Positions 34,252 to 41,703 of a stretch of DNA of 60,973 nt are shown here, piece by piece. The stretch is from JAPLVB01 sp964353635 (GTDB lineage Archaea > Aenigmatarchaeota > Aenigmatarchaeia > QMZP01). Every line of letters starts with the position of its first letter. Within the stretch, counting starts at the first letter, position 1. The stretch lies in contig CAYGVS010000003.1 of NCBI GenBank assembly GCA_964353635.1, forward strand, positions 1 to 60,973, given 5' to 3'. The position numbers and the translations under genes are program-made. The notes beneath the pieces were generated by a model. It did not search any database, was not told the DNA's origin, and worked only from the letters and a program-made list of their open reading frames with translations.

Positions 34252-34339
34252 AACTCACACCGTGACAATTATACCTGGTTAATTGTATGCTTGCTATTTA
34301 AATTCTTGCTTGAGTCTGAAAGTGCCTTGGCATCTTCTA

Positions 34340-35557
34340 TTACTTGTTCCCTGGAAGATGTATTTTGACCACGTCAAGCTCCTCTACTTTGAGAGGGATT
34401 TCCAAAACGGATGAGAAGGAAGGCCTTGTCCTTCCGCTGTCCCCGTTTATGAGCTCCTTGATGTAAAGGCCTGCCGATCCCTTTATGGTGAACTCTATCC
34501 TGTTCTTTGGCATGAGCTTCCAGGAAACCGACTTCATGCGCTTTACCCTTGTCTTGTCAGCCCTCCTGTGCATGACCCTGGCTGGCGTCTGCTGGTTTAT
34601 CAGGGAAAGCTTCCTGAGTTTTGGAAGAAGCTCCCTGGGTATTGGTTTCTCAGAAGAGGCAATAGCCCTGTAGGTCTTGTCAGGCATGAGGCTCTTGACC
34701 TTCACGACCTCCTTCCTGTCAGAATACCGCATGCCGGAAACAGCCACCTTTTTTGTGCGGCCTATTTCAGCCTCCATCTTGGCAAGCTGGAAGGCGCGCT
34801 TCTTTGGTGATTCTATTTCCAGGACGAAAGGCCTCCATGCAAGGCACCTGGCATCAATGTCCTCCCTCCCCGAGGCATGCAGCGAGTGCCCGCTTCCGCC
34901 TGATTCCCTCATGAAAGGCTTGGCGATTATGTCTTCTACTGTCTCCTTGTACATCTCCCATTTGGTTTGGGGAATCCCTCTCACAAGCTTCCGGTATCTC
35001 CCATAGACGTAGACCGGGTTAATCTGCAACCTCAGCGCATTCTTCTCCAGGTCAAGGATGAACGCCACATCAGGATTGCTTTCGTCCGGTTCCTTTCCGG
35101 TCTTTGCGGCTATCAGCTTGCCCAGCTCCCTGTTTATCTCTGATTTTATAGGCTCGCAGTTCTCAATCCCGATCTCCTCCCACAGCTCCTCTTCCTTGTG
35201 TACAAGCGAGCTGCTTAGCTTTGTGGAGACCACGAATGTCCTGCACTCTATCCTTGCTAATTTCTTTCCAGCCTGGCTGGCCCATTTCCCCAGCTCATCG
35301 AAGAGGCTGCCGCATATGCTGCATGGCTCGTGCTTCTCCTGGATGGGGATTTTTTTCTTCCTGAAGTCAAGTCCGGAGAAGTTGGCCTTGTCTGTGGGGA
35401 AGGGCTTCATGGAGTATTCCATAGCCAGAATAATCCGTAGGGAGCGGCCCCTCTCCCTGTTAGTGAACCCAGAGAGTATCTGCGCGAACTGCCTTCCCAT
35501 GCAGTTGTCGCACACGTAGCCTTTCTGCAGGATTTCCTTCGCGGTTTCGAGGATCAT
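34340..35557 (-). CDS. pus10: tRNA pseudouridine synthase Pus10, 405 aa
   Basis: Archaeal Pus10 makes pseudouridine 54 and/or 55 in the T-loop of tRNA. The N-terminal zinc-binding THUMP-containing region has paired Cys (YVCDNCMGRQFA, EPCSICGSLF). The catalytic domain has SGREDIDARCLAWRPFVLE with the catalytic Asp, then the family-specific INQQTPARVMHRRADKTRVK and GLYIKELINGDSGRTRPS, ending in VEELDVVKI. It is complete. A second, truncated paralogue lies directly upstream at 35594, and about 400 bp (34691-35089) are nearly identical between them. A T-loop-modifying enzyme is notable next to a tRNA gene with a T-loop intron. Confidence 0.93.
   Translation of the reverse strand: MILETAKEILQKGYVCDNCMGRQFAQILSGFTNRERGRSLRIILAMEYSMKPFPTDKANFSGLDFRKKKIPIQEKHEPCSICGSLFDELGKWASQAGKKLARIECRTFVVSTKLSSSLVHKEEELWEEIGIENCEPIKSEINRELGKLIAAKTGKEPDESNPDVAFILDLEKNALRLQINPVYVYGRYRKLVRGIPQTKWEMYKETVEDIIAKPFMRESGGSGHSLHASGREDIDARCLAWRPFVLEIESPKKRAFQLAKMEAEIGRTKKVAVSGMRYSDRKEVVKVKSLMPDKTYRAIASSEKPIPRELLPKLRKLSLINQQTPARVMHRRADKTRVKRMKSVSWKLMPKNRIEFTIKGSAGLYIKELINGDSGRTRPSFSSVLEIPLKVEELDVVKIHLPGNK
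34691..35089. repeat. Near-identical tract shared by the two pus10 copies (copy A)
   Basis: 399 bp repeated at 36209-36607 (offset 1518) with three visible mismatches, while flanking coding sequence is clearly more diverged. Encodes the central part, including the catalytic motif. Confidence 0.85.
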
Positions 35558-35593
35558 GGGTATAGTTTGCCTGGTGGGAATATAAATTAAGAA

Positions 35594-37072
35594 TTAGCCT
35601 ATCTTGTATCCTAATAGTTTTAGCCTTTCAGTATATTTCCCAATCTTTTCGCTTTTCTTTCTTGGGTCCAAAAGCGGATCTTCTTTTGCTATCTTGATGG
35701 CCTTATGAAAATCTCCGATGATATCATAAACTGGCCTGAGGCGTGCTTCAAAGCCGTTGATTTTCATTGTCGTGTTGTTTTCCCAATTACTGCTCAGAGC
35801 ATGAGATATTGCGCCTGGATCCATCAAGTCGAATTTAACGCTGCCAAGATTAAACTTGAGATGATCAAGAAATTCGGCCGATATGCTTTCCAATTTGTTT
35901 GGTATTCCCAAGCTATTAAGGGTTTTCGCGATTGCATGTGCGTAAGCTTCTTTTCCTGCGACAATTATGTCTATGTCAGAGGACTCTAAAAGCGCATCTT
36001 GAAGAACCAGGCTTGCTCCGCCGAATACTATGAAATCAGAAGACCTAGGTATGTATTTAGTTTTGGTCTCATATATTCTTGGCTCCGGAATTATTCCATG
36101 TTTTCCCATCATTTGATAGAAACTTATGAGGGCATCAGACAGAATTTCCTTTTTCATGAGGCTTTTGTTTGTGTTTAGATATTTAACCTCGTTGAGGGAA
36201 AACGAAGAGCTCTTGACCTTCACGACCTCCATCCTGTCAGAATACCGCATGCCGGAAACAGCCACTTTTTTTGTGCGGCCTATTTCAGCCTCCATCTTGG
36301 CAAGCTGGAAGCCGCGCTTCTTTGGTGATTCTATTTCCAGGACGAAAGGCCTCCATGCAAGGCACCTGGCATCAATGTCCTCCCTCCCCGAGGCATGCAG
36401 CGAGTGCCCGCTTCCGCCTGATTCCCTCATGAAAGGCTTGGCGATTATGTCTTCTACTGTCTCCTTGTACATCTCCCATTTGGTTTGGGGAATCCCTCTC
36501 ACAAGCTTCCGGTATCTCCCATAGACGTAGACCGGGTTAATCTGCAACCTCAGCGCATTCTTCTCCAGGTCAAGGATGAACGCCACATCAGGATTGCTTT
36601 CGTCCGGCTCCTTTCCAGTCTTCTCAGCAATCAGCTTGCCCAGCTCCCTGTTCACCTCTGATTTAATGGGCTCGCAGTGCTCTATACCTATGTCCTCCCA
36701 CAGGGATTCCTCATTCTGGACAAGCGCCCTGCTAAGCATTGTGGACACCACGAAGGTCCTGCATTCGATTCCAGCCAGCTTCTTTTCCGCCTGGCCGGCC
36801 CACTTATCAAGGTTTTCAAAGAGGCCGCTGCAGGTTTTACAAGGCTCATGTCTATCCGGCATTTGGATTTTTTTTCTGAAGTTCAGGCCTGAGAAATTCG
36901 CCTTATCTATCGGGAAAGGCTTTATGGAGTACTCCATGGCCAGAGCAATCCGTATGGAGCAGCCCCTTTCCCTGTTCGTGAATCCAGAAAGGAGCTGAGC
37001 GAACTGACGGCCCAGGCAATTATCGCAGACGTATCCTTTCTGGAGGATTTCCTTGGAGGTATCGAGAACCAT
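35594..37072 (-). CDS. Truncated Pus10 paralogue fused to a nucleotidyltransferase-like domain, 492 aa
   Basis: Residues 1 to about 288 are a Pus10 N-terminus and half of the catalytic domain, including SGREDIDARCLAWRPFVLE with the catalytic Asp. Where the intact copy continues (KSLMPDKTYRAIAS), this one changes to an unrelated 200-residue region containing FGGASLVLQDALLESSDIDI, a GG/DxD pattern of the Pol-beta-type nucleotidyltransferase superfamily, and a C-terminal helical part (LRPVYDIIGDFHKAIK). The second half of the Pus10 fold is missing, so pseudouridylation is unlikely without a partner. ATG 37072 aligns with the start of the intact copy; an upstream extension to 37108 is open. The 3' part is AT-richer, suggesting acquisition. 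Confidence 0.8.
   Translation of the reverse strand: MVLDTSKEILQKGYVCDNCLGRQFAQLLSGFTNRERGCSIRIALAMEYSIKPFPIDKANFSGLNFRKKIQMPDRHEPCKTCSGLFENLDKWAGQAEKKLAGIECRTFVVSTMLSRALVQNEESLWEDIGIEHCEPIKSEVNRELGKLIAEKTGKEPDESNPDVAFILDLEKNALRLQINPVYVYGRYRKLVRGIPQTKWEMYKETVEDIIAKPFMRESGGSGHSLHASGREDIDARCLAWRPFVLEIESPKKRGFQLAKMEAEIGRTKKVAVSGMRYSDRMEVVKVKSSSFSLNEVKYLNTNKSLMKKEILSDALISFYQMMGKHGIIPEPRIYETKTKYIPRSSDFIVFGGASLVLQDALLESSDIDIIVAGKEAYAHAIAKTLNSLGIPNKLESISAEFLDHLKFNLGSVKFDLMDPGAISHALSSNWENNTTMKINGFEARLRPVYDIIGDFHKAIKIAKEDPLLDPRKKSEKIGKYTERLKLLGYKIG
36209..36607. repeat. Near-identical tract shared by the two pus10 copies (copy B)
   Basis: Partner of 34691-35089. On the plus strand it begins at GCTCTTGACC; just before it (C-terminal side of the protein) the two genes have no similarity. 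Confidence 0.85.
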
Positions 37073-37104
37073 GGGTATAATTTCAATCGCAAGAATAAAA
37101 ACTA

Positions 37105-38478
37105 TCATTCTGCCAAAGGCCGCTGCTCTTGCTCTGAGGACGCGCTATCATTCTTGCTTTCCTCCTGCGGCACCACTATGCTCACCTTTTTCCCGCTGCT
37201 CTTGAAGATTATGTCCTCGAGCTCCTGCTTCTGTCTCTCCATCTCCTTCCTTATGCTCTCCTTGTCCTGGGCAGAGGCATTGAGCACTTTCTCCAGGGAG
37301 GCAATCTCGTCAAGGTTCCTCCTTATGCTGTTCTCGAGGTGGGCCTTCCGTTCAATGGCCCATTCATACCTGCTTCTTTCCCTTTCAAGCACCTTGGTTT
37401 CCTCAACTTTTTCATTGTAGTCGTACTTCAGGCTTCTTACGTCTGTATCCAGCCTGGAGGCAAGATCGTCTATCTTCTGCTTTTCGCTGTCCTTAAGGCT
37501 CACCTTCTCTTCCATTGCCGCCTTCCTTGTAATAAGCAACACCTCCCTGATTTGCTTCTCTTCACATTTCATGATGGCCTCGAAAGGCCTGTTTATCATG
37601 CTTTCCAGCGCAATCTCCTGCTCCTTCAGGATAGGATAGTTCTTGCTGACAAGGTACTCAAGCTTCTTGAGGGGCCTCTGGACAGAGGAAATCTCATCTG
37701 TTATGTGGTCCTTGAGAGCACTAATGGCTCTTCTGTTCTTCTCTAACTGCTCTCCTATGCTGTTGTATTCGGCGTATTCATGCCCCTTGACTATGCTGTC
37801 TATCTCAGCCAGGTGCTTCTCAGTCTTGTTCCTGAGGTCCTTTATGCGCATCTGTATCCCGCCTTCCTCCTTTTCCACGGTGCTCAGCCTCATCTTCAGG
37901 ATGGACTGTTGGTCCTTCTTGGACTTTATGCTGTGGGCCAGCTGTATGGTCTCCCCTTCAGCTTCCAAGAACTCCTTGAGGATAGAGACGTTCTCCTGCG
38001 TTTCCTTTATCCTCTCGATGACTGCGGAGCTATCCTTGCTGAAATAAGTCGAAAGAAGATATGCCTGCTTTGGCGTGATGCTGCTCATGTCAGCCAGCGC
38101 TTCCTCTGCAGCTTCCATGAACTGCTTGAGTATGTTGAAGTCGACTGGCTTGCCATTGAAATCCTGGATACCGCTGACAAGCGTGTGAATTCTTTTGACA
38201 AAAAGCTCCTTGGTCATGTTCACGACAGGCCCCAGCTTGTCAGGGCTCTCGAATTTCGCTGACTCCAGGATGTCTGCGGATTCCTTGATTCTCTGGAATC
38301 CCTTCATTATCCCTGAGTACAGCTCGTTGGCCCTCTCATGCTTGTCCTTGATCTTGCCTGCAAGCGTCTGGTTGACCCAGTCGCTGACCTCGTCTATGTG
38401 CACCTCTGTCTTCTCCGGCGCTTGCTCCGGGGCTTGCTCCTGCTCCTTTTTCTTCTTGAAAATATCGAATATCCCCAT
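37105..38478 (-). CDS. Long coiled-coil cytoplasmic protein, 457 aa
   Basis: No named family recognised. MGIFDIFKKKKEQ is a short helix with a basic patch that may touch the membrane or nucleic acid, followed by a low-complexity Glu/Gln/Pro linker and then a globular helical region (about residues 30-160). From about 190 to 430 there are long heptad-like stretches rich in Glu, Lys, Arg and Leu, typical of coiled coils, for example KMRLSTVEKEEGGIQMRIKD and VLERERSRYEWAIERKAHLE. The C-terminus is acidic. No signal peptide or membrane span. It sits directly upstream of the Pus10 fusion gene on the same strand (32 bases). A structural or scaffold role is guessed. Confidence 0.7.
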   Translation of the reverse strand: MGIFDIFKKKKEQEQAPEQAPEKTEVHIDEVSDWVNQTLAGKIKDKHERANELYSGIMKGFQRIKESADILESAKFESPDKLGPVVNMTKELFVKRIHTLVSGIQDFNGKPVDFNILKQFMEAAEEALADMSSITPKQAYLLSTYFSKDSSAVIERIKETQENVSILKEFLEAEGETIQLAHSIKSKKDQQSILKMRLSTVEKEEGGIQMRIKDLRNKTEKHLAEIDSIVKGHEYAEYNSIGEQLEKNRRAISALKDHITDEISSVQRPLKKLEYLVSKNYPILKEQEIALESMINRPFEAIMKCEEKQIREVLLITRKAAMEEKVSLKDSEKQKIDDLASRLDTDVRSLKYDYNEKVEETKVLERERSRYEWAIERKAHLENSIRRNLDEIASLEKVLNASAQDKESIRKEMERQKQELEDIIFKSSGKKVSIVVPQEESKNDSASSEQEQRPLAE

Positions 38479-38588
38479 CTCGCCACCACGCAGCTGCCTG
38501 AAATCCCTGCTATAGAATTGGATGTAAGGAATTTAAGGGGTTCATGGCGGATAGCCACTGCTTCCTTCCCTGCTTTTCGGCCAGCGGG

Positions 38589-38597
38589 TTTTATATC
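38589..38597 (+). promoter_or_regulatory. TATA box of porA
   Basis: TTTTATATC about 27 bases before the ATG at 38620, compatible with a leaderless transcript. Confidence 0.45.
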
Positions 38598-38619
38598 AGA
38601 CCCCTGGCAAATATAATTC

Positions 38620-39774
38620 ATGAAACCCGCATTGCTTGACGGCAACGCAGCGGCTGCCTGGGGAGGCAGGCTTTCCAGGGTGCAGGTCGTTCCCAATTTT
38701 CCTGTGACCCCGCAGACAGAGCTCATCGAAAGGTTTGCTGAATGGAAGGCCAAGGGAGAATGGAAAGGTGAGTTCCTCCCGATGGAATCAGAGCACAGCG
38801 TCCTTGCAGCTGCGATAGCTGCTTCTGCCACAGGAGCTAGGGTATTCAGCGGCAGTTCGTCCCAGGGGCTCATGCTCATGCATGAGATGACGTATGTGGC
38901 CTCAGGGATGAGGGTGCCTGTAGTGATGATTAATGTGTCTAGGGCATTGTCCGCGCCCATATCCCTTTGGCCTGACCACAATGACATTCTTGGACAGAGG
39001 GATTCCGGGTGGCTGATATTCTTCTGCGAGAGCAATCAGGAGGTCCTGGACACAGTGATACAATCCTTCAGGATTTGCGAGAATGAACGTGTGCTTCTCC
39101 CTGCATTCGTCAACATGGAGGGCTTCGTCCTTTCATACACAAGGGAGCCTACCAAAATCCCAGAGCAGAAGGCTGTTGACAGGTTCCTGCCCAAGTACAG
39201 GCCGAAGGTTTATCTTGACCCCAAGAAGCCCATGGCCATGGGTGTTGGAGTGATGAAGGAGTATCCATATTTCCGCAGTCAGGTCTATCTTGCCCAGAGG
39301 AATGCTTTGGATGTCATCCAGGAAGTGCACAAGGAATGGGGGAAAAAGTTTGGAAGGGAGTATGGTTTGGTCGAGGAGTTCATGATGGATGGAGCCAAAG
39401 CTGCCCTGATAAGCATGGGCGCGAACAGCTCCATTGCAAAGGCTGCTGTAAAAAGCCTCAGGTCTAACGGCGTGTCCGTAGGCCTTCTCAGGCTGAGGGT
39501 TTACAGGCCGTTCCCTAGAGAGCAGATAAGGAAGTCCCTGGAAGGCGTGGAAGCGGTTGGGGTAATAGACCAGAACCTTTCTCCAGGCTATGGAGGAATA
39601 GTCTATCCAGAGATAAGGGACTGCATTTATGACAGGAAGGTCCCTGTGAGCGATTTCATTGCAGGACTGGGAGGAAGGAATATCTCCCAGCAGGAGCTCG
39701 AGCAGTTCGGTGCAGAAGTTGCAAAAACAGCGAATTCCGGGAAGTCCCTCGTCCTTTGGCAGGAAGTTGATTGA
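38620..39774 (+). CDS. porA: Pyruvate:ferredoxin oxidoreductase alpha subunit, 384 aa
   Basis: PorA forms, with PorB, the thiamine-diphosphate active site that converts pyruvate and CoA to acetyl-CoA and CO2 with reduction of ferredoxin. Visible family features are DGNAAAAWGGRLSRVQVVPN, FPVTPQTE, SEHSVLAAAIAASATGARVF, SSSQGLMLMHEM, PVVMINVSRALSAP and WPDHNDILGQRDSGW, with the C-terminal GGLGGRNIS-like region (FIAGLGGRNIS). Length is typical. It is alone here: no porB, porC or porG next to it, and porD is 12 kb away. A hairpin of the dispersed family overlaps its stop codon. Confidence 0.92.
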   Translation: MKPALLDGNAAAAWGGRLSRVQVVPNFPVTPQTELIERFAEWKAKGEWKGEFLPMESEHSVLAAAIAASATGARVFSGSSSQGLMLMHEMTYVASGMRVPVVMINVSRALSAPISLWPDHNDILGQRDSGWLIFFCESNQEVLDTVIQSFRICENERVLLPAFVNMEGFVLSYTREPTKIPEQKAVDRFLPKYRPKVYLDPKKPMAMGVGVMKEYPYFRSQVYLAQRNALDVIQEVHKEWGKKFGREYGLVEEFMMDGAKAALISMGANSSIAKAAVKSLRSNGVSVGLLRLRVYRPFPREQIRKSLEGVEAVGVIDQNLSPGYGGIVYPEIRDCIYDRKVPVSDFIAGLGGRNISQQELEQFGAEVAKTANSGKSLVLWQEVD

Positions 39775-39784
39775 AATCAACTTC
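39763..39784. repeat. Hairpin element copy 6, overlapping the porA stop
   Basis: Arms GAAGTTGAT and ATCAACTTC around TGAA; the stop TGA (39772-39774) lies in the loop. The last PorA codons (QEVD) are encoded by the left arm. Confidence 0.75.
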
Positions 39785-39800
39785 GGTCCAGAAATGGCAG

Positions 39801-39822
39801 GAAGTTGACTGATGTCAACTTC
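39801..39822. repeat. Hairpin element copy 7, tandem with copy 6
   Basis: Arms GAAGTTGAC and GTCAACTTC around TGAT, preceded by GGCAG exactly as copy 6. Period 38 bases. A further partial GGCAGGAAGT occurs at 39834. Confidence 0.75.
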
Positions 39823-39852
39823 AGTCTTCAATCGGCAGGAAGTAGGGCAGGC

Positions 39853-39933
39853 TTAGATGTGAATCGGCAAGTATAGCCCTATAATATATCCCAAGATAAC
39901 TCCAATGATGAATGCTATAATGTATTCTTTCAT
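39853..39933 (-). CDS. Very small hydrophobic protein, 26 aa
   Basis: The frame MKEYIIAFIIGVILGYIIGL (first 20 residues) followed by YLPIHI is a single membrane helix with small-residue GxxxG-like spacing. It starts 10 bases after the stop of the upstream coiled-coil gene, with GAGTGAGG before the ATG, so it could be translated as the last gene of that operon. It is short enough to occur by chance; hydrophobicity and position are the only support. Confidence 0.4.
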   Translation of the reverse strand: MKEYIIAFIIGVILGYIIGLYLPIHI

Positions 39934-39943
39934 GCCAAACGCC

Positions 39944-40420
39944 TCACTCAAGTATGAGCGGCTGTGACGCCTTCAGTATCTTGATTTTTTCCTCCATCTC
40001 ACTCATCCTTTCCACTAACGGGTCCAAATCGAACTTCTGCATGCTGCCTTCGAGCCAGTGACTCTTCGCCTTGAGGCTTTCAAGGTCCCTTGTCAGGCTC
40101 TTCATGTTAAGCCTGTTCATCTCCTCTTCCAGGCTCATCACTCTGGCCATGTCATCCTTTAGGAACTTTATTTCAGCTTCCATCTTCTCAACCAGGTGGG
40201 TGTTTTTCTTTATGCTCTCCCTGACCTCGCTTTTGAGATGCTGGAACTCCCTTGCTATATCCTCCTCAAGGGTTCTGATGTTCCTGTCAGAAAGGATTGA
40301 GCTCTTGAGCGTCTCTATCTCCAGCTGCATCCCCCTTATCTCGCTAAGGACAGCAGCCGTGCCATTATCTGGCTGTTCGTGTTTCTCAGGAGCATGCTTC
40401 TTAAGCATGAGTTTGCGCAT
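39944..40420 (-). CDS. Small coiled-coil protein, 158 aa
   Basis: From ATG 40420 the protein begins MRKLMLKKHAPEKHEQPDNG and continues as almost uninterrupted charged helix with heptads (EIRGMQLEIETLKSSILSD, EKMEAEIKFLKDDMARVMS, LERMSEMEEKIKIL-like ending). No signal peptide or membrane span. A TATA-like TTTTTATTC at about 40440-40450 lies near -25, favouring this start over the open frame to 40495, which would overlap the pilin-like gene. It follows two pilin-like genes on the same strand, so a cytoplasmic accessory role is conceivable. No family recognised. Confidence 0.6.
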   Translation of the reverse strand: MRKLMLKKHAPEKHEQPDNGTAAVLSEIRGMQLEIETLKSSILSDRNIRTLEEDIAREFQHLKSEVRESIKKNTHLVEKMEAEIKFLKDDMARVMSLEEEMNRLNMKSLTRDLESLKAKSHWLEGSMQKFDLDPLVERMSEMEEKIKILKASQPLILE

Positions 40421-40461
40421 GAATATAATTTGGATTGACTGAATAAAAAGCCCGCGGAATC

Positions 40462-40932
40462 TCAGAGCTCCTGCTTCAGGCTGTAGCCCTTGCACACGCT
40501 GTTGAGAACCTGCACCTCTGTCAGCTGGCCTGCCAGATTCTCTGTTATGTTGGCCTCTATGACAATGGATTCAGAAGGCTTGAGGGAGTTGTCAGCATCA
40601 ATCTGCTCTTTTGCCGGGAAGGATTTGTATCCAGTGCCCTGTATGTAGACCTGGAAAGAGAATCCGTAAAGGTTGATTGTGCCGGTATTGATTATCTTGG
40701 CTCTAAGCCAGTCGCTTCCACCTGAAAAATCCCATTCCACACCGTTGCTTCCGAAGGAGGAGTCGAAATCATAGCTTGTGCTCTGGCATGTTATCTGGCT
40801 ATTGGCGTTCTGTCCTGTGCTGTTAGCTTGATTTCTGGCGAGGTTTAATGCCCATGGCCCTATGATCCCTGCTATCACCACTATGATGGATATCACGAGA
40901 ATCGTGGATAGGATAGCGTCAATGGCTTTCAT
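40462..40932 (-). CDS. Pilin-like membrane-anchored protein, 156 aa
   Basis: MKAIDAILSTILVISIIVVIAGIIGPWAL is a short N-terminus with a hydrophobic helix like archaeal pilins or flagellins, with Asp at position 5 but no clear Lys-Gly site. The ectodomain is a beta-rich module of about 100 residues (WLRAKIINTGTINLYGF, PSESIVIEANIT) that reads like the usual archaeal pilin C-terminal sandwich. Two Cys (ITCQST, SVCKGY). It overlaps the upstream pilin-like gene as ATGA (40929-40932), so both are coupled. Role: pilin or pseudopilin pair, inferred. Confidence 0.65.
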   Translation of the reverse strand: MKAIDAILSTILVISIIVVIAGIIGPWALNLARNQANSTGQNANSQITCQSTSYDFDSSFGSNGVEWDFSGGSDWLRAKIINTGTINLYGFSFQVYIQGTGYKSFPAKEQIDADNSLKPSESIVIEANITENLAGQLTEVQVLNSVCKGYSLKQEL

Positions 40933-41642
40933 ATCTCCGAACCTTCTATTTCGAGGAAATCGGCTCCTGACTCCAGCGTGAATTTAACCGTATATCCGGC
41001 GTAGACAGAATCCATGTGGCTGTATAGGGTCGCGTATGCCAGGTCCGTCCCGGACTGCTCAAGTGCTGTGAAGCCTGTGCCGGATTTTGATGAATCCATG
41101 CCATCGAGGCTAATGTCAAGCGACTGGATTGGCATCCGCTGGCCTGAGTCCTTCTGGTAGACAGCAAGAAGTATCTGGTCTGTGCTATAGCTCTGGTGGC
41201 TTGATGGTGAGCCTATTTTGCGGAAATAGGCCTTTATGTGCTCGTTTTCCAGGACATAGGACTGTGTCCCTTCAAAGATGTCCTCATAAGCCTGCGTATC
41301 AAGCTTGGAGCCGAATATCACATTTCCGAAACTCACGCTGGTCCTGGGGGAGATAAGAAGGCTTTCAGAATCAAAATCCCAGAATATTCTGTCTGAGCTG
41401 CCGTTGAAGGAAAGCCTGCCTGTATCGAACTTGAGGCTCACTGTCCTTTTCGAGCCATTGCCTTCAGAGGCCACTTCATGCGTGATGCTGTCCATCTCCG
41501 AGAACACGCCCTTCATCTTCTCCAAGGCTGCGGCATGCTGCATCCTCAGGACTACGGGCATCCCTGCATTATAAACTATTACCGTGGCTGCCAGCGTCAG
41601 GCCAATGAATATGACAGCAGAAATCAGGGCTATGGCTTTCAT
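40929..41642 (-). CDS. Pilin-like membrane-anchored protein, 237 aa
   Basis: MKAIALISAVIFIGLTLAATVIVYNAG is an N-terminal helix of the same type as in the coupled downstream gene. The remaining 210 residues form a beta-rich ectodomain without Cys (SLKFDTGRLSFNGSSDRIFW, AVYQKDSGQRMPIQSLDISL). No class III Lys-Gly motif. First gene of a minus-strand set (two pilin-like proteins, coiled-coil protein, possible 26-aa membrane protein), divergent from the glycan locus. Function unknown. Confidence 0.65.
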   Translation of the reverse strand: MKAIALISAVIFIGLTLAATVIVYNAGMPVVLRMQHAAALEKMKGVFSEMDSITHEVASEGNGSKRTVSLKFDTGRLSFNGSSDRIFWDFDSESLLISPRTSVSFGNVIFGSKLDTQAYEDIFEGTQSYVLENEHIKAYFRKIGSPSSHQSYSTDQILLAVYQKDSGQRMPIQSLDISLDGMDSSKSGTGFTALEQSGTDLAYATLYSHMDSVYAGYTVKFTLESGADFLEIEGSEI

Positions 41643-41703
41643 GGATTATATTTGTCCTGATGGTTAAAATTGATTTTTTAAACCCTCCATTCATGTATAA
41701 ACC

